Shown here piece by piece: positions 1-9,202 of a stretch of DNA of 64,000 nt; the first letter of the stretch is position 1, and every line of letters begins with the position of its first letter. Origin of the DNA: MED-G105 sp038522945 (lineage in GTDB: Bacteria; Pseudomonadota; Alphaproteobacteria; Caulobacterales; Parvularculaceae); the NCBI GenBank assembly GCA_038522945.1, contig JBCBJV010000012.1, positions 1 to 64,000 of the forward strand, written 5' to 3'. The notes under the pieces were generated by a model. The model searched no databases. It saw nothing but the letters and a program-made list of their open reading frames with translations, and was not told the origin of the DNA. The position numbers and the translations under genes were made by a program.

Positions 1-1
1 G

Positions 2-136
2 GCTGAGATAATTTATCAGTGTGGCATTCGGTTGTTCCATCCGTTGATCATTGCCGAATTTGAAGAACAGGAGCCGCAGATCAAAGCAGACGAGATGATA
101 GAGTTTCTTGTGTCACTTCTTGAAAAAAAGGAATGA
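2..136 (+). CDS. C-terminal end of a TetR-type regulator (partial)
   Basis: An open frame runs in from the left edge and stops at the TGA at 134-136, giving 44 residues. They end in an amphipathic helix (EMIEFLVSLLEKKE). The composition and the final helix resemble the ligand-binding C-terminus of TetR/AcrR regulators, but no DNA-binding domain is inside the window, so the family is an inference. It faces the TetR gene at 414-1058 convergently. About 280 bases between the two hold no gene I can support. Confidence 0.4.
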   Translation, partial: AEIIYQCGIRLFHPLIIAEFEEQEPQIKADEMIEFLVSLLEKKE

Positions 137-413
137 CGTGACCGGTCAAGACGTAAGACAATAAACAAATTTTGTTTTCGATGCTTAGTAGCGAATGGTT
201 GTACTATATCGTGAAATTTCGGTGTTCTCCCTGAAATCGCGTACATTCAGAGTAATGTGAGCCTTTTGGCTTGGTCGTCCCCCTGATTTGCATTGTTCCA
301 GAAAGCTTGCCGCCTTTCTTGAAGTTATCCGAGGTGAAGACCCTAAGCACGGCGTGAGAGTTCCACAAAAATTGAGACGTGCAGCGCATAGAGAAACGCT
401 TTCAGTACGGGAA

Positions 414-1058
414 TTAGATGCTGCTCGATAGGAACTGATCCACGCATTTTTCACACCATTCTTTCGGTCTTGGGAACGGGCGTTTCGTTACGCCCATAAG
501 CGCACGCGTAAACGGAAGGCCTTCCCACATCCCGAGCAATTGCTCCGAAACTTCAGTCGGTGTGCAGGATGGTTCGAAGAAGCCTTTGTCTATTGCTTGT
601 TCAAATATCGACGAGAGTCGTCGGAGCCCACGTCCATAAGCTGCGTTGTAGAATTCTGCCGCAATATCGGGGTGTTCCCGAGCTTCTTCAAACATCATCT
701 GGCTGAACTGGATGATTTCGGGATCATTGAGAAACCGCATCAGGTTCGTCCCGTAGGTGACTAAGGCGTCTCGCAAGTCGTCTATGTCGTTGACGTCGGT
801 TATGGTGCCGCCTTCAAAGCTTTCCGCTTCGACGGCGGTCACGGCTTTCAGCACCTCAACCATGCTCGGGAAGTACTTGTAGAGCGTCGCCTTCGAAACC
901 GATGCTTCCTTTGCGATCATATCGGTCGACACGCGTGTAAACCCATGCTTGAAAAACAGCGTGCGGCCTGCCTTTACGATCCGACTGTCTGGGCTTTCTG
1001 GTTTATAGGGCACTGATTTTATTCTCTTTTCTTCGGTCGCCACGTTAGGTGCGTGCAC
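414..1058 (-). CDS. TetR/AcrR family transcriptional regulator
   Basis: A 214-residue regulator, the usual TetR size. The N-terminal helix-turn-helix is clear: an AGRTLFFKHGFTRVST helix, then MIAKEASVSKATLYKYFPS, which matches the TetR_N recognition helix. The C-terminal part resembles the AefR-like group. The frame opens with GTG at 1058 and has no strong ribosome site, so a slightly later start is possible. It is divergent from the MMPL transporter gene, with about 96 bp between them that carry regularly spaced GTAC repeats. Local repression of the transporter operon is the likely role (inference). Confidence 0.85.
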   Translation of the reverse strand: MHAPNVATEEKRIKSVPYKPESPDSRIVKAGRTLFFKHGFTRVSTDMIAKEASVSKATLYKYFPSMVEVLKAVTAVEAESFEGGTITDVNDIDDLRDALVTYGTNLMRFLNDPEIIQFSQMMFEEAREHPDIAAEFYNAAYGRGLRRLSSIFEQAIDKGFFEPSCTPTEVSEQLLGMWEGLPFTRALMGVTKRPFPRPKEWCEKCVDQFLSSSI

Positions 1059-1109
1059 GCAATGCGATCCTAACGATGTTTTCTTTCTCCGTCATTTGAT
1101 CCATTGTAA

Positions 1110-1142
1110 GTACGGCATAGTACATGTAGTACTGAAGAGTAC
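1110..1142. promoter_or_regulatory. Candidate TetR operator: four spaced GTAC repeats
   Basis: GTAC occurs at 1110, 1120, 1129 and 1139, so the spacing is 10, 9 and 10 bp and the array is symmetric about its centre. GTAC is itself a palindrome. The array lies between the divergent TetR and MMPL genes, where the operator should be. Binding is inferred, not shown. Confidence 0.5.
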
Positions 1143-1154
1143 CGCTCAGGCAAT

Positions 1155-3524
1155 ATGGAGATAGGGGTGTCGAATTCCAATTGGTCCGAGGGGGTAGGGC
1201 GGAGGCTCGCTTCCTTTTCAGTCAATATGCGCTGGGTCCTGATCCCCCTCATGATCATCGCCTGTTTGGCGGTCGGCTATGGCGCATCAACCCTTAAATT
1301 CGCCGGTGATTATCGGGTGTTTTTTGGCGCTGATAACCCAGATTTCATTGCTAACGAAGACGCCCAGGCGACATTCGGCAAACCGGACAACATTGCCTTC
1401 GTCATCATTCCAGACGACGGCACGATTTACACCAAGGACACGCTGACAGCGATTCATGCGTTGACGGAGAAATCCTGGACGCTTCCCTATGTGAGCCGTG
1501 TCGATAGTCTGACGAATTTCCAAAATACGATTGGCGAGGAAGACGATCTCATCGTCGAAGATTTGGTGTTCGATCCATCGCAGCTTACAGATGAGCGCAT
1601 CGCTGAAATCAGAAACATCGCCGAGAGCGAACCCCTCATCGACGGGTTCGTGACGTCGCGCGATGGCGCCGCAACGATTGTCAGCGCCACGGTCCAGTTG
1701 CCAGGTGACATTCCAAACGTCTCCACACTGGCCCAGGACGAAGCCCGCAAGCTCCGAACAGAAATACTTCAAACACACCCCTCGCTGGACATTCACATCA
1801 CCGGCGTTGCTAGTCTCTCGGCGGCGTTCGAAGAAGCAGGCGTTCGCGACTCGTCTACGCTTATCCCGGCGGTCTATGCCTTCATCCTCGTCGTGATCTT
1901 GGTCGCGCTGCGGTCAGTCAGCGCCATGGTCGGCTCGCTTTTGGTCATTCTGTTGGCGACCTTCATCGGTATGGGGACGGGTGGCTTTTTAGGCGTCGAA
2001 CTGACCCCAATCTCGCTGGCGGCGCCAACGATTATTCTAACAATCGCAGTCGCAGACGCCATCCACGTCATCTCGAACATACGAACCAAGATGCGCCAGG
2101 GGGTTGAAAAGCGTGAGGCGATCATCGGCGCAACGGCGCTGAACTTCGCGCCCATTGGCATCACATCGCTTACGACCGTTGTTGGGTTCTTGACGCTGAA
2201 CTTCTCAGATAGTCCGCCGTTCCACCACTTGGGCAATATGAGCGCGGCCGGCATTGCCGCCGCCTGGTTCCTGTCCATCACCTTCTTGCCAGCGATCCTG
2301 ATGATTCTTCCAATGAAGTTTAAGGTCGCGGGGGAAGGCGTTTCCGCATCAAAAGGCGAGTTTGTCTCCGGTGTCGGGGAATTCGTTATCAAGCGACCAG
2401 GGGCTGTCGCGGGGACCGTCCTCGCAGTTTGCGCCGCCGCGATCGCCGCTATTCCAACAATGAACGTCAACGATCAGTGGTCAGAATATTTTGATAAACG
2501 TTTGGAGTTTCGGCAGGCCATTGATGCCGCCGATCCCTATTTCGGATCGGATACGATCGAGTTTATCGCGGATCCGGGCGAACCGAACGCGGTTACCGAG
2601 CCGAAGTTTCTGCGCACCGTGGAAGCTTTTGCGGAATGGCTGCGCTCGCGAGACCAGGAAGTCGCCCATGTGTTTGCGCTGTCCGACATCATGAAACGGC
2701 TCAATAAAAATCTCAACGCCGACGACCCAAGCTTCTATGAGATCCCGGATGACAGAACGTTGGCGAGCCAGTATCTCCTCGTTTATGAGTTGTCGCTGCC
2801 CTACGGCCTCGATCTCAACAACCGCGTTGATATCGATCGTCAGTCCACGCGCATTACGGCGTCGATGAAGGACATTTCAACGACCGAGACAAAGGCGTTC
2901 ATTGCGGACGCGCAAACCTGGTGGGACGCGAACGGTAACGGATACGCGCTCGACATCACGGGATCGAAAGTGCTCTTTGCCTTTGTCGCCCAGCGAAACA
3001 TTGAAGCGGTCTTTCAAGGGGCCCTCTATCTTGTCGTCGCGATCTTCGTGATTTTGGCGCTGACCTTTCGGTCGATTAGCGTTGGTCTGGTCAGCCTCAT
3101 CCCAAACGCTTTGCCGCTTCTCACGGCCTTCGGCGTTTGGGCGATCCTGGTCGGGGTCGTTGGCTTTTCGGTGGCGGCTGTTGGCGCGGTGGCGGTCGGT
3201 CTGATCGTGGATTACACGGTGCACTTCCTCGCGAAGTATTTCCGTGCACGGCGGACTGATGGGAAAACGGTCGAAGACGCCGTCCGATACGCCTTTGATA
3301 CGGCGGGCGTCGCGATCTTTCTTACCACGGTGATCTTGGTCGCAGGCTTTTCTATCCTCGTCACGTCGAGCTTTAAGCTCAACGCCGATCTTGGCCTTCT
3401 AACGGCAATTGCAGTCGTCTTGGCGATGATCATCAATTTCACGCTGTTGCCAGCCATGTTCTTGCTTGCGGAGCGCCGCCGTTCCGGCGCTTCAGCACAG
3501 CTCACCTCACAACCTGCACAATAG
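1155..3524 (+). CDS. MMPL/RND-family transporter
   Basis: A 789-residue inner-membrane transporter with the RND/MMPL layout. There is one TM near residue 30, a periplasmic loop, a TM cluster at about 225-395, a second loop, and a second TM cluster at about 620-770. The two halves look like duplicated MMPL domains. Family members export lipids or hydrophobic compounds. The start is uncertain: ATG at 1155 has no upstream ribosome site, whereas GTG at 1167 lies 6 nt after a GGAG. It is the first gene of an operon with a LolA-like protein 11 bp downstream and an outer-membrane barrel protein after that. Together they suggest a trans-envelope lipid export route. The substrate is unknown. Confidence 0.85.
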   Translation: MEIGVSNSNWSEGVGRRLASFSVNMRWVLIPLMIIACLAVGYGASTLKFAGDYRVFFGADNPDFIANEDAQATFGKPDNIAFVIIPDDGTIYTKDTLTAIHALTEKSWTLPYVSRVDSLTNFQNTIGEEDDLIVEDLVFDPSQLTDERIAEIRNIAESEPLIDGFVTSRDGAATIVSATVQLPGDIPNVSTLAQDEARKLRTEILQTHPSLDIHITGVASLSAAFEEAGVRDSSTLIPAVYAFILVVILVALRSVSAMVGSLLVILLATFIGMGTGGFLGVELTPISLAAPTIILTIAVADAIHVISNIRTKMRQGVEKREAIIGATALNFAPIGITSLTTVVGFLTLNFSDSPPFHHLGNMSAAGIAAAWFLSITFLPAILMILPMKFKVAGEGVSASKGEFVSGVGEFVIKRPGAVAGTVLAVCAAAIAAIPTMNVNDQWSEYFDKRLEFRQAIDAADPYFGSDTIEFIADPGEPNAVTEPKFLRTVEAFAEWLRSRDQEVAHVFALSDIMKRLNKNLNADDPSFYEIPDDRTLASQYLLVYELSLPYGLDLNNRVDIDRQSTRITASMKDISTTETKAFIADAQTWWDANGNGYALDITGSKVLFAFVAQRNIEAVFQGALYLVVAIFVILALTFRSISVGLVSLIPNALPLLTAFGVWAILVGVVGFSVAAVGAVAVGLIVDYTVHFLAKYFRARRTDGKTVEDAVRYAFDTAGVAIFLTTVILVAGFSILVTSSFKLNADLGLLTAIAVVLAMIINFTLLPAMFLLAERRRSGASAQLTSQPAQ

Positions 3525-3535
3525 GAGCTTCACAG

Positions 3536-4357
3536 ATGAAAACTCTTTTCAAACTATTGGTCGTCGCATCAATTCTCGCATTTGTCGCCCCATCTGTCAT
3601 GGCGCAGACCGCTGAAGAATTGGCGTCGGACGATCCGAAAGTTCGCGGTTTCGCGATCGCGGAAAGGTCCGACAAATCCGATGCCGGCTTCGGCGCGTCA
3701 ACGGTCGACCTCACCATGACGCTCGCCGACAAACGCGGTCGGGAAACCGTTCGAGAGCTGAAGATCGATACGCGCGAGAAAGAGGGCGAGGGGAATGGCG
3801 ACTGGTCCGTTACCCGCTTCTTTTCGCCGCCTGACGTCGAAGGAACAGCGCTTCTGAGCCAGGCGCGCATCCTTGAAAGCGACAATCAATGGCTTTACCT
3901 GCCTGCGCTGCGCCGGGTGAAGCGAATTTCATCGTCGAACAAGTCTGGACCATTTGTGGGATCAGAGTTCGCGTTCGAGGATCTCACTGCCAGCGAGTTG
4001 GGGAAGTATGAGTATATCTATCTCAGCTCTGAAACGGTCGAAGACGGCACCGAGGTTGATAAACTTCAGTGTAACCCACTTTATGAACGCTCAGGCTACA
4101 CAAAGCTCCACTGCTATTTCGATACCACCACGTATCAACCGCGCCGGCTTGAGTTTTTCGACCGCGGCGGCAACCTTCTGAAGACCCTCGACCTCCTGGA
4201 TTACCGTCAATATCCAGACGGTTACTACCGGTCGCACCGCCAAGTCATGCAGAACCACCTCACGGGAAAATCGACAACATTGACCTTCGGTGATTTTGAT
4301 TTCGGCGTGGATTTAGATCGCCGGGACTTTGAGCCAAGCGCGCTTGACCGTCTGTAG
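3536..4357 (+). CDS. LolA-like outer-membrane lipoprotein-sorting protein
   Basis: A 273-residue exported protein. It has a signal peptide (KTLFKLLVVASILAFVAPS, cleavage after MAQT or nearby). The body matches the 'outer membrane lipoprotein-sorting protein' family (COG2834 type), which shares the LolA/LolB half-barrel fold and often accompanies MMPL transporters. A ribosome site (AGGAG) precedes the ATG. It sits 11 bp after the transporter and 11 bp before the barrel gene. Likely role: periplasmic carrier for the hydrophobic substrate moved by the transporter (inference). It is distinct from the housekeeping lolA at 41292. Confidence 0.8.
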   Translation: MKTLFKLLVVASILAFVAPSVMAQTAEELASDDPKVRGFAIAERSDKSDAGFGASTVDLTMTLADKRGRETVRELKIDTREKEGEGNGDWSVTRFFSPPDVEGTALLSQARILESDNQWLYLPALRRVKRISSSNKSGPFVGSEFAFEDLTASELGKYEYIYLSSETVEDGTEVDKLQCNPLYERSGYTKLHCYFDTTTYQPRRLEFFDRGGNLLKTLDLLDYRQYPDGYYRSHRQVMQNHLTGKSTTLTFGDFDFGVDLDRRDFEPSALDRL

Positions 4358-4368
4358 GGAGACCAAAG

Positions 4369-5574
4369 ATGAACCGCGCCTTTCTCTGCGCGGCGATGGT
4401 TTGCGGTGGGCTCTTGCCTGCCGCACTATCGCCAGCATCGGCTCAGTCGCTTCGTGTAACGCCAGAGGTCGCCGTTGAAGGGCGCTTTTTTTTCGACGAG
4501 CCGCAGTTTCCTGGCCAGTTTGAAAACTTCCAAGGCGGATTAATCTTAGGGGGCGACCTTCGCTGGACGAGCAAGGATCGAAACACGCGCATCTTGTTTG
4601 AACCTTATGTCCGACTTGATACCGAAGACGGCGAGCGGACATATGCCGACATCCGAGAAGCGAGCGTCTCACGCCGAATGGGCGACTGGAATGTTCTTGT
4701 TGGCGTCAGCCAGGTTTTTTGGGGCGTTGCTGAATCTCGCAATGTCGTCGACGTCATCAATCAGTTCGATACGATCGAGGATTTCGACCAAGGCGAAAAG
4801 CTTGGTCAACCAATGGTCCGGCTCTCCAAACGTACAGATATCGGTACGTTCGAGGCATACTATTTGCCGTTTTTCCGGGAACAGCTTTTCCCCGGCGGGG
4901 ATGGGCGACTGCGTTTTGATCCTGTGGTGGATACAAACGCAGCGACCTTTGAGCGGGATAATGAGGAATGGGCTGGCGATTTTGCGCTTCGCTATTCAAA
5001 CGTATTCGGCAATTTCGATGTCGGCCTTCACGCATTTCACGGAACAAGCCGAACGCCGTTTCTCGCGCCAAGCGATGACTTCACCAGCCTAAATCCGTTC
5101 TATCAAGAATTAACGCAAGGTGGCGTTGATATTCAGTACACGCAAGGGCCGTGGCTTTTGAAGCTCGAAGGTGCAGGCGTCAGCGTTGGCGGCGATACGT
5201 TTTTTTCGGGCGTTGGCGGCTTTGAGTACACGTTCTTTGATATCGGCGGTCGCGGCATCGATGTCGGTCTGATTGGTGAGTATCTTTATGACGGTCGCGA
5301 TATCACGCTGGCGCCGATCAACGTTTTCGAGAACGACTTATTCGCGGGGACGCGGATTACTCTGAATGACGCACAAGATACTGAAATCCTCGCAGGCGCG
5401 ATCATCGACACGGAGGAGGGGGCGGTGATCGCTTCAGCAGAGTTCCAGCGCCGCCTTGGCTCCACCATGCTCATCGAAATCGAAGGTCGCTATTTCAGTG
5501 GCTCTAATGATCCTTTTGTTGAGCCCTTCGGTCAGGACAGTCATCTGACATTTCGTCTAACACAGTATTTTTAG
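4369..5574 (+). CDS. Putative outer-membrane beta-barrel protein
   Basis: A 401-residue protein with a signal peptide (residues 1 to about 25, ending ALSPASAQS). The rest is alternating aromatic/hydrophobic strands rich in Gly, Asp and Phe. The chain ends in a terminal phenylalanine (LTFRLTQYF), the outer-membrane barrel insertion signal. It resembles the barrels found with MMPL/LolA-like pairs (DUF1302-like layout), but I cannot assign a family firmly. As the third gene of the operon it could be the outer-membrane end of the export route. A ribosome site (GGGAG) lies before the ATG. Confidence 0.65.
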   Translation: MNRAFLCAAMVCGGLLPAALSPASAQSLRVTPEVAVEGRFFFDEPQFPGQFENFQGGLILGGDLRWTSKDRNTRILFEPYVRLDTEDGERTYADIREASVSRRMGDWNVLVGVSQVFWGVAESRNVVDVINQFDTIEDFDQGEKLGQPMVRLSKRTDIGTFEAYYLPFFREQLFPGGDGRLRFDPVVDTNAATFERDNEEWAGDFALRYSNVFGNFDVGLHAFHGTSRTPFLAPSDDFTSLNPFYQELTQGGVDIQYTQGPWLLKLEGAGVSVGGDTFFSGVGGFEYTFFDIGGRGIDVGLIGEYLYDGRDITLAPINVFENDLFAGTRITLNDAQDTEILAGAIIDTEEGAVIASAEFQRRLGSTMLIEIEGRYFSGSNDPFVEPFGQDSHLTFRLTQYF

Positions 5575-5635
5575 CCATACTCGAAAATGTGTCGTCGAAA
5601 TGACTCGCCAACACTAGAATTTAAGGGAGCGGTCA

Positions 5636-6292
5636 ATGTACGGCTTTACCGATAAGGCATTTGGCCTTTTGACAAAACTGACCGCGAATAATAAACGCGA
5701 ATGGTTTAAGGCGCACAAGGACGAGTTTGACCAATCGCTTCTGGATCCATTCGCTGTGGTGCTCGAAGCCATCTCACGCAACTTGGAATCGAGCGGTATC
5801 GAGTTGCGCGGCGGGAAAGAGACGATGTTTCGGATGCATAGAGATGTCCGTTTCTCTAAAGATAAGTCGCCCTATAAGACGAGCGTCTCCGGCATACTGA
5901 CGCGAAGAGGCGATAAACGAGAAAGCGCCGGTTTCGTCTACCTTCATCTCGATACGGATGGGGGTTTCGCCGCAGCTGGGCGCTATAACCTCACGCCCAA
6001 GGCTCTTGGGCCCATTCGAGATAGGATTATTGAAGACGCAGATAGGTTTGCTGAGATCCTCGGAGATCTGAACGGCAGCGGCCGCGATTTGGACCGGTCC
6101 ATGAGTTTAAGTTCAATGCCGCGCGGCTATGCTGCGTATGGCGAGCACCAATTTGCGGATGAACTCAAACTCAAATCGATGATGGTGCGAAGCGCGCTAT
6201 CCAAATCCGCCTGGAAAACTGGAGACGTGGTCGAGGCCGTCTCCACCCTGGCGCTTGATACGCGTGACTTCATCGATTTCGTCTCAGTCTAA
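5636..6292 (+). CDS. DUF2461 (TIGR02453) family protein
   Basis: A 218-residue cytosolic protein. The opening segment (GFTDKAFGLLTKLTANNKREWF) and the middle segment with RMHRDVRFSKDKSPYKT are hallmarks of the TIGR02453/DUF2461 family, whose function is unknown. The length is normal for the family. The start is supported by GGGAG about 6 nt before the ATG. Its stop codon overlaps the ATG of the YdeI-like gene by one base, so the two are translationally coupled. Confidence 0.85.
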   Translation: MYGFTDKAFGLLTKLTANNKREWFKAHKDEFDQSLLDPFAVVLEAISRNLESSGIELRGGKETMFRMHRDVRFSKDKSPYKTSVSGILTRRGDKRESAGFVYLHLDTDGGFAAAGRYNLTPKALGPIRDRIIEDADRFAEILGDLNGSGRDLDRSMSLSSMPRGYAAYGEHQFADELKLKSMMVRSALSKSAWKTGDVVEAVSTLALDTRDFIDFVSV

Positions 6293-6897
6293 TGGGGAAA
6301 GGTATCGAGACGGATAAGTTCTTGAAAGTCGAGGTGACGTCGTCGATGGAGTTGCGCGCTTGGCTGGAAAAGAAGCACAGCCAGGCCGAAAGCGTTTGGC
6401 TCGTGACCTTCAAGTCGTCAATTACTGATAAATATGTCTCGCGCGAAGAGGTCCTTGACGAGTTGATTGCTTTTGGATGGATCGACGGCGTGCGCCGCAA
6501 GCTCGATGGTGATCGTACAATGCAACTCATCTCGCCGCGTAAAGCTCAGCATTGGGCGAAATCCTATAAAGACCGCGCCGCAAGGCTCATCGAAGAGGGG
6601 CAGATGGCGGCGCCTGGCTTTGCCTCGATTGCGGCTAGCAAGGCTTCCGGACTTTGGACATTCATGGATGACGTGGACGCGCTGATCTGGCCTAATGATC
6701 TTCGCGAAGCTTTTGCGGGCAAACCAGAGGCGGAAAAGCTGTTTGCTGAATTCCCGCCCTCGGCTCAGCGTTTTACCCTTCGATGGATCAAGTTGGCCAA
6801 AACAGAAGTCACTCGGAAAAAACGGATAGCGACTACAGTTGAACGAGCCGGACAGGGAAAGTTTGTGCCGGGCGTTCGAATGTCATTTTCAAATTAA
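6292..6897 (+). CDS. YdeI/OmpD-associated family protein
   Basis: A 201-residue protein of the YdeI (bacteriocin-protection/OmpD-associated) family. Visible family segments are LIAFGWIDGVRRKLD, the ISPRKAQHWAKS block, and the C-terminal ARGKKRIATTVERA-type basic end. Homologues include proteins linked to antimicrobial-peptide resistance, but the biochemical role is unknown. It overlaps the DUF2461 gene by one base. The 220 bp after it carry only a weak GGATCA/TGATCC inverted repeat. Confidence 0.8.
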   Translation: MGKGIETDKFLKVEVTSSMELRAWLEKKHSQAESVWLVTFKSSITDKYVSREEVLDELIAFGWIDGVRRKLDGDRTMQLISPRKAQHWAKSYKDRAARLIEEGQMAAPGFASIAASKASGLWTFMDDVDALIWPNDLREAFAGKPEAEKLFAEFPPSAQRFTLRWIKLAKTEVTRKKRIATTVERAGQGKFVPGVRMSFSN

Positions 6898-7117
6898 TTT
6901 ATCGGTACTATTGGTAGAATTAATGACGATAATATTTACGTGAAAGTATTTTAGAATAGGCGGATCAATGGAGGCACTATTTACGTATTTTCGATGATCC
7001 GATCCTCAGAAAAACTTGTGCTGTGATCTGGCGATTTGGATGGATCGACCACGGCAATCATTCTGCGTCGGTCTCGCCTAATCGCCACTCAAACGCGTCA
7101 CCCTGAAGCGGGCTGGA

Positions 7118-8104
7118 CTAAGCGTCCTGCCTGCTTTCGGAGAGGCTTGTTGCTTTTCCCTGATCTGCGGCGGCGATCCGCCTCAATGTTCCATCCAGAC
7201 AATCTTCCCAATAGGGGTTTTCACCATATCGCAATATCAAAAAATCGATGAGCATACGAATGCGTGTCGTCAAGTGCCTGGTCGGCGGATAGACTGCATA
7301 GACGCCCATGTCATGCCATTTGTAATCAAGCAGAACGGGGATAAGGGCGCCGCTATCGATCGCCCGATGGACGATGAAGCTCGGCTCGCACAATACACCG
7401 TGACCAGCGATTGCCGCCTCCCGCAGTGCATCGCCATTTGTGGCTTCAAGCTTCGTCGCCACTTCGACCACGCCCTTGTTGCCGTTTTTATCCGCATACG
7501 GCCATTGTGACGGGTGTGAGAGGTTGCCATAACAAAGGCCCGGCAGGTCTTTCAGATCGTTGGGATGTTCCGGCTTACCGTATTTGTCGAAAAATGCCGG
7601 AGCGGCGCAAACCACATGACGGCAAACAGCGATCTTGCGCGCAATCAGACTAGAGTCGTTCAGCTCACCGATTCGGATGGCGAGGTCGAACCCTTCTTCA
7701 ACGAGATCCACCCTGCGATCGCTCATGTCCATCTTTACCGAGAGCTGCGGATGAGCATGCATAAACGCGGCTATCACTGGCGCGAGATGAGCGACGCCGA
7801 AACTCACTGGCGCCGCGATCTTAAGTGTCCCCGATAGTGTCGATGAACGCTGTGTCACCTCGGCTTCGGCCTCGGCAAGGTCCGCCAGCAACCTCACGGA
7901 TCGATCGTAGAACATTCGACCTTCTTCCGTAAGCGTCATTGTCCGCGTCGTCCGCTTCAAAAGCTGGACGCCGAGGCGCTCTTCCAAGTCTTTCATCCGC
8001 CGGGAAATCGCCGAAATGGCGACGCCCCGAACCTCCGCGGCCCGCGTGGCGGTTCCGGAATCGACCAATTGGACAAAGCTGCGCATCTCTTCGATTTCAC
8101 TCAT
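7118..8104 (-). CDS. LysR-family transcriptional regulator
   Basis: A 328-residue LTTR. The winged HTH is at residues 1-60 (ATRAAEVRGVAISAISRRMKD, with the LEERLGVQLLKRTTR linker motif). A periplasmic-binding-type effector domain follows from about residue 90. The length is slightly above usual because of a C-terminal tail after residue 300. It is divergent from the SDR gene at 8239, with a short dyad between them. LTTRs of this group usually activate the divergent oxidoreductase gene. Confidence 0.9.
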   Translation of the reverse strand: MSEIEEMRSFVQLVDSGTATRAAEVRGVAISAISRRMKDLEERLGVQLLKRTTRTMTLTEEGRMFYDRSVRLLADLAEAEAEVTQRSSTLSGTLKIAAPVSFGVAHLAPVIAAFMHAHPQLSVKMDMSDRRVDLVEEGFDLAIRIGELNDSSLIARKIAVCRHVVCAAPAFFDKYGKPEHPNDLKDLPGLCYGNLSHPSQWPYADKNGNKGVVEVATKLEATNGDALREAAIAGHGVLCEPSFIVHRAIDSGALIPVLLDYKWHDMGVYAVYPPTRHLTTRIRMLIDFLILRYGENPYWEDCLDGTLRRIAAADQGKATSLSESRQDA

Positions 8105-8119
8105 ATTATTCTACATATC

Positions 8120-8134
8120 AGAAATATCATTTCT
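8120..8134. promoter_or_regulatory. Candidate LysR box between LysR and SDR genes
   Basis: AGAAAT-atc-ATTTCT is a perfect dyad with 6-bp arms and a 3-bp spacer. It lies 16 bp from the LysR start codon and about 105 bp from the SDR start. Size and position fit an LTTR autoregulatory site. Binding is inferred. Confidence 0.45.
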
Positions 8135-8238
8135 TGAAAGGTCTGTTTTTCTCGGAATGCGCAAGCACTAACTTCAGGTCATTCAATGAGACGGCGACGC
8201 GATCCTGCTCCGCCGCCCGCAAATCAAGGAGACCTGAC

Positions 8239-9006
8239 ATGGCAAACGCGAACTCAAACGGCCGGCTTTCCGGCAAAACGGCTATCATCACAGGCGGTAC
8301 GACGGGTATCGGCTTCGAAACCGCGCGGCATTACGTGAATGAAGGCGCCCGCGTCCTGATTACCGGCCGCAGTCAAGACAAAATCGACAAGGCGCTCACA
8401 GAACTTGGCGATGCCGCTTACGGCGTTGTCGCCGACTCAAGCCGCCTTGACGATCTCAGCAAGCTTGCTGACGCCGCACGAGACTACTTCGGGCACGTCG
8501 ATATTCTGTTTGCAAATGCCGGGAACGGCGTTTTTTCACCAATCAGTGATGTCGACGAAGATGGCTACGATCATCAATTCGATCTCAACGTGAAGGGCGT
8601 GTTCTTCACGGTACAGAAGATACTGCCCCTTTTGAAGCAAGGGAGCTCAATAGTTTTGACGGCGTCGGCCGTTCACAGCAAAGGCGTCCCTGGCGGCAGC
8701 CTTTACTTCGCATCTAAAGCTGCGGTTCGGGCCTTTGCGCGTTCGATGGCCGCCGAGCTCGGACCCAAAGGCATCCGTGTCAATGCGCTCAGCCCCGGGA
8801 TCGTTCCCACCGAGTTCTTCACGAATTCTAATGTCGGTGAAGGTGCCTATGGACAATTTGAGGAACTGGCTGGAAAGGGATCGCCCCTCGGCCGTGCTGG
8901 TCGTCCAGAAGAGATTGCGAAAGCGGCGGTTTATCTCGCCAGCGATGAAAGCTCCTACGTCACGGGTATCGATCACAGTGTTGATGGCGGCTGGGCGGAG
9001 GTTTAG
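8239..9006 (+). CDS. Short-chain dehydrogenase/reductase
   Basis: A 255-residue classical SDR. The nucleotide-binding TGGTTGIGFETA glycine motif is near residue 18, NAG is near residue 90, and the catalytic Ser with the YFASK motif (Tyr, Lys) is near residues 142-160. The ending is YVTGIDHSVDGGWAEV, typical of the family. The frame is open further upstream, but AGGAGA at 8227-8232 fixes the ATG at 8239. A 43-residue gene follows at once and an azoreductase after it. The set is probably controlled by the divergent LysR. The substrate is unknown. Confidence 0.9.
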   Translation: MANANSNGRLSGKTAIITGGTTGIGFETARHYVNEGARVLITGRSQDKIDKALTELGDAAYGVVADSSRLDDLSKLADAARDYFGHVDILFANAGNGVFSPISDVDEDGYDHQFDLNVKGVFFTVQKILPLLKQGSSIVLTASAVHSKGVPGGSLYFASKAAVRAFARSMAAELGPKGIRVNALSPGIVPTEFFTNSNVGEGAYGQFEELAGKGSPLGRAGRPEEIAKAAVYLASDESSYVTGIDHSVDGGWAEV

Positions 9007-9008
9007 GC

Positions 9009-9140
9009 GTGTCCAAGCGCATAAGAGCCTTTTCGGCACGGATCAGACAGTTTCTTCGCCAACTCGAAGAGGCAATGGAGTATGATCCGCTTACCGATCT
9101 TGATCGCCGCATCACCGAATTGGAACGGCGAACCCAGTAA
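9009..9140 (+). CDS. Small charged protein, 43 residues
   Basis: An open frame from GTG 9009 to TAA 9138-9140. It starts 2 nt after the SDR stop and has a good ribosome site (GGAGG at 8997-9001, spacing 7) inside the SDR gene, so it is probably coupled to it. The product is rich in Arg and Glu, with an amphipathic helix and a YDPLTDLDRRITELERR C-terminus. It is reminiscent of short helical proteins such as DUF3563, but I do not assign a family. Confidence 0.5.
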   Translation: MSKRIRAFSARIRQFLRQLEEAMEYDPLTDLDRRITELERRTQ

Positions 9141-9202
9141 TTCAAAGTTATGAAAACGATCGGGGTCGGCGAGCGCCGGCCCCGAAAGTGGGAGGATTTC
9201 AA

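Noticed and set aside
185..454. Minus-strand open frame beside the first TetR gene
   Set aside because: It overlaps the TetR gene's 3' end, has no clear ribosome site and no recognisable domain.
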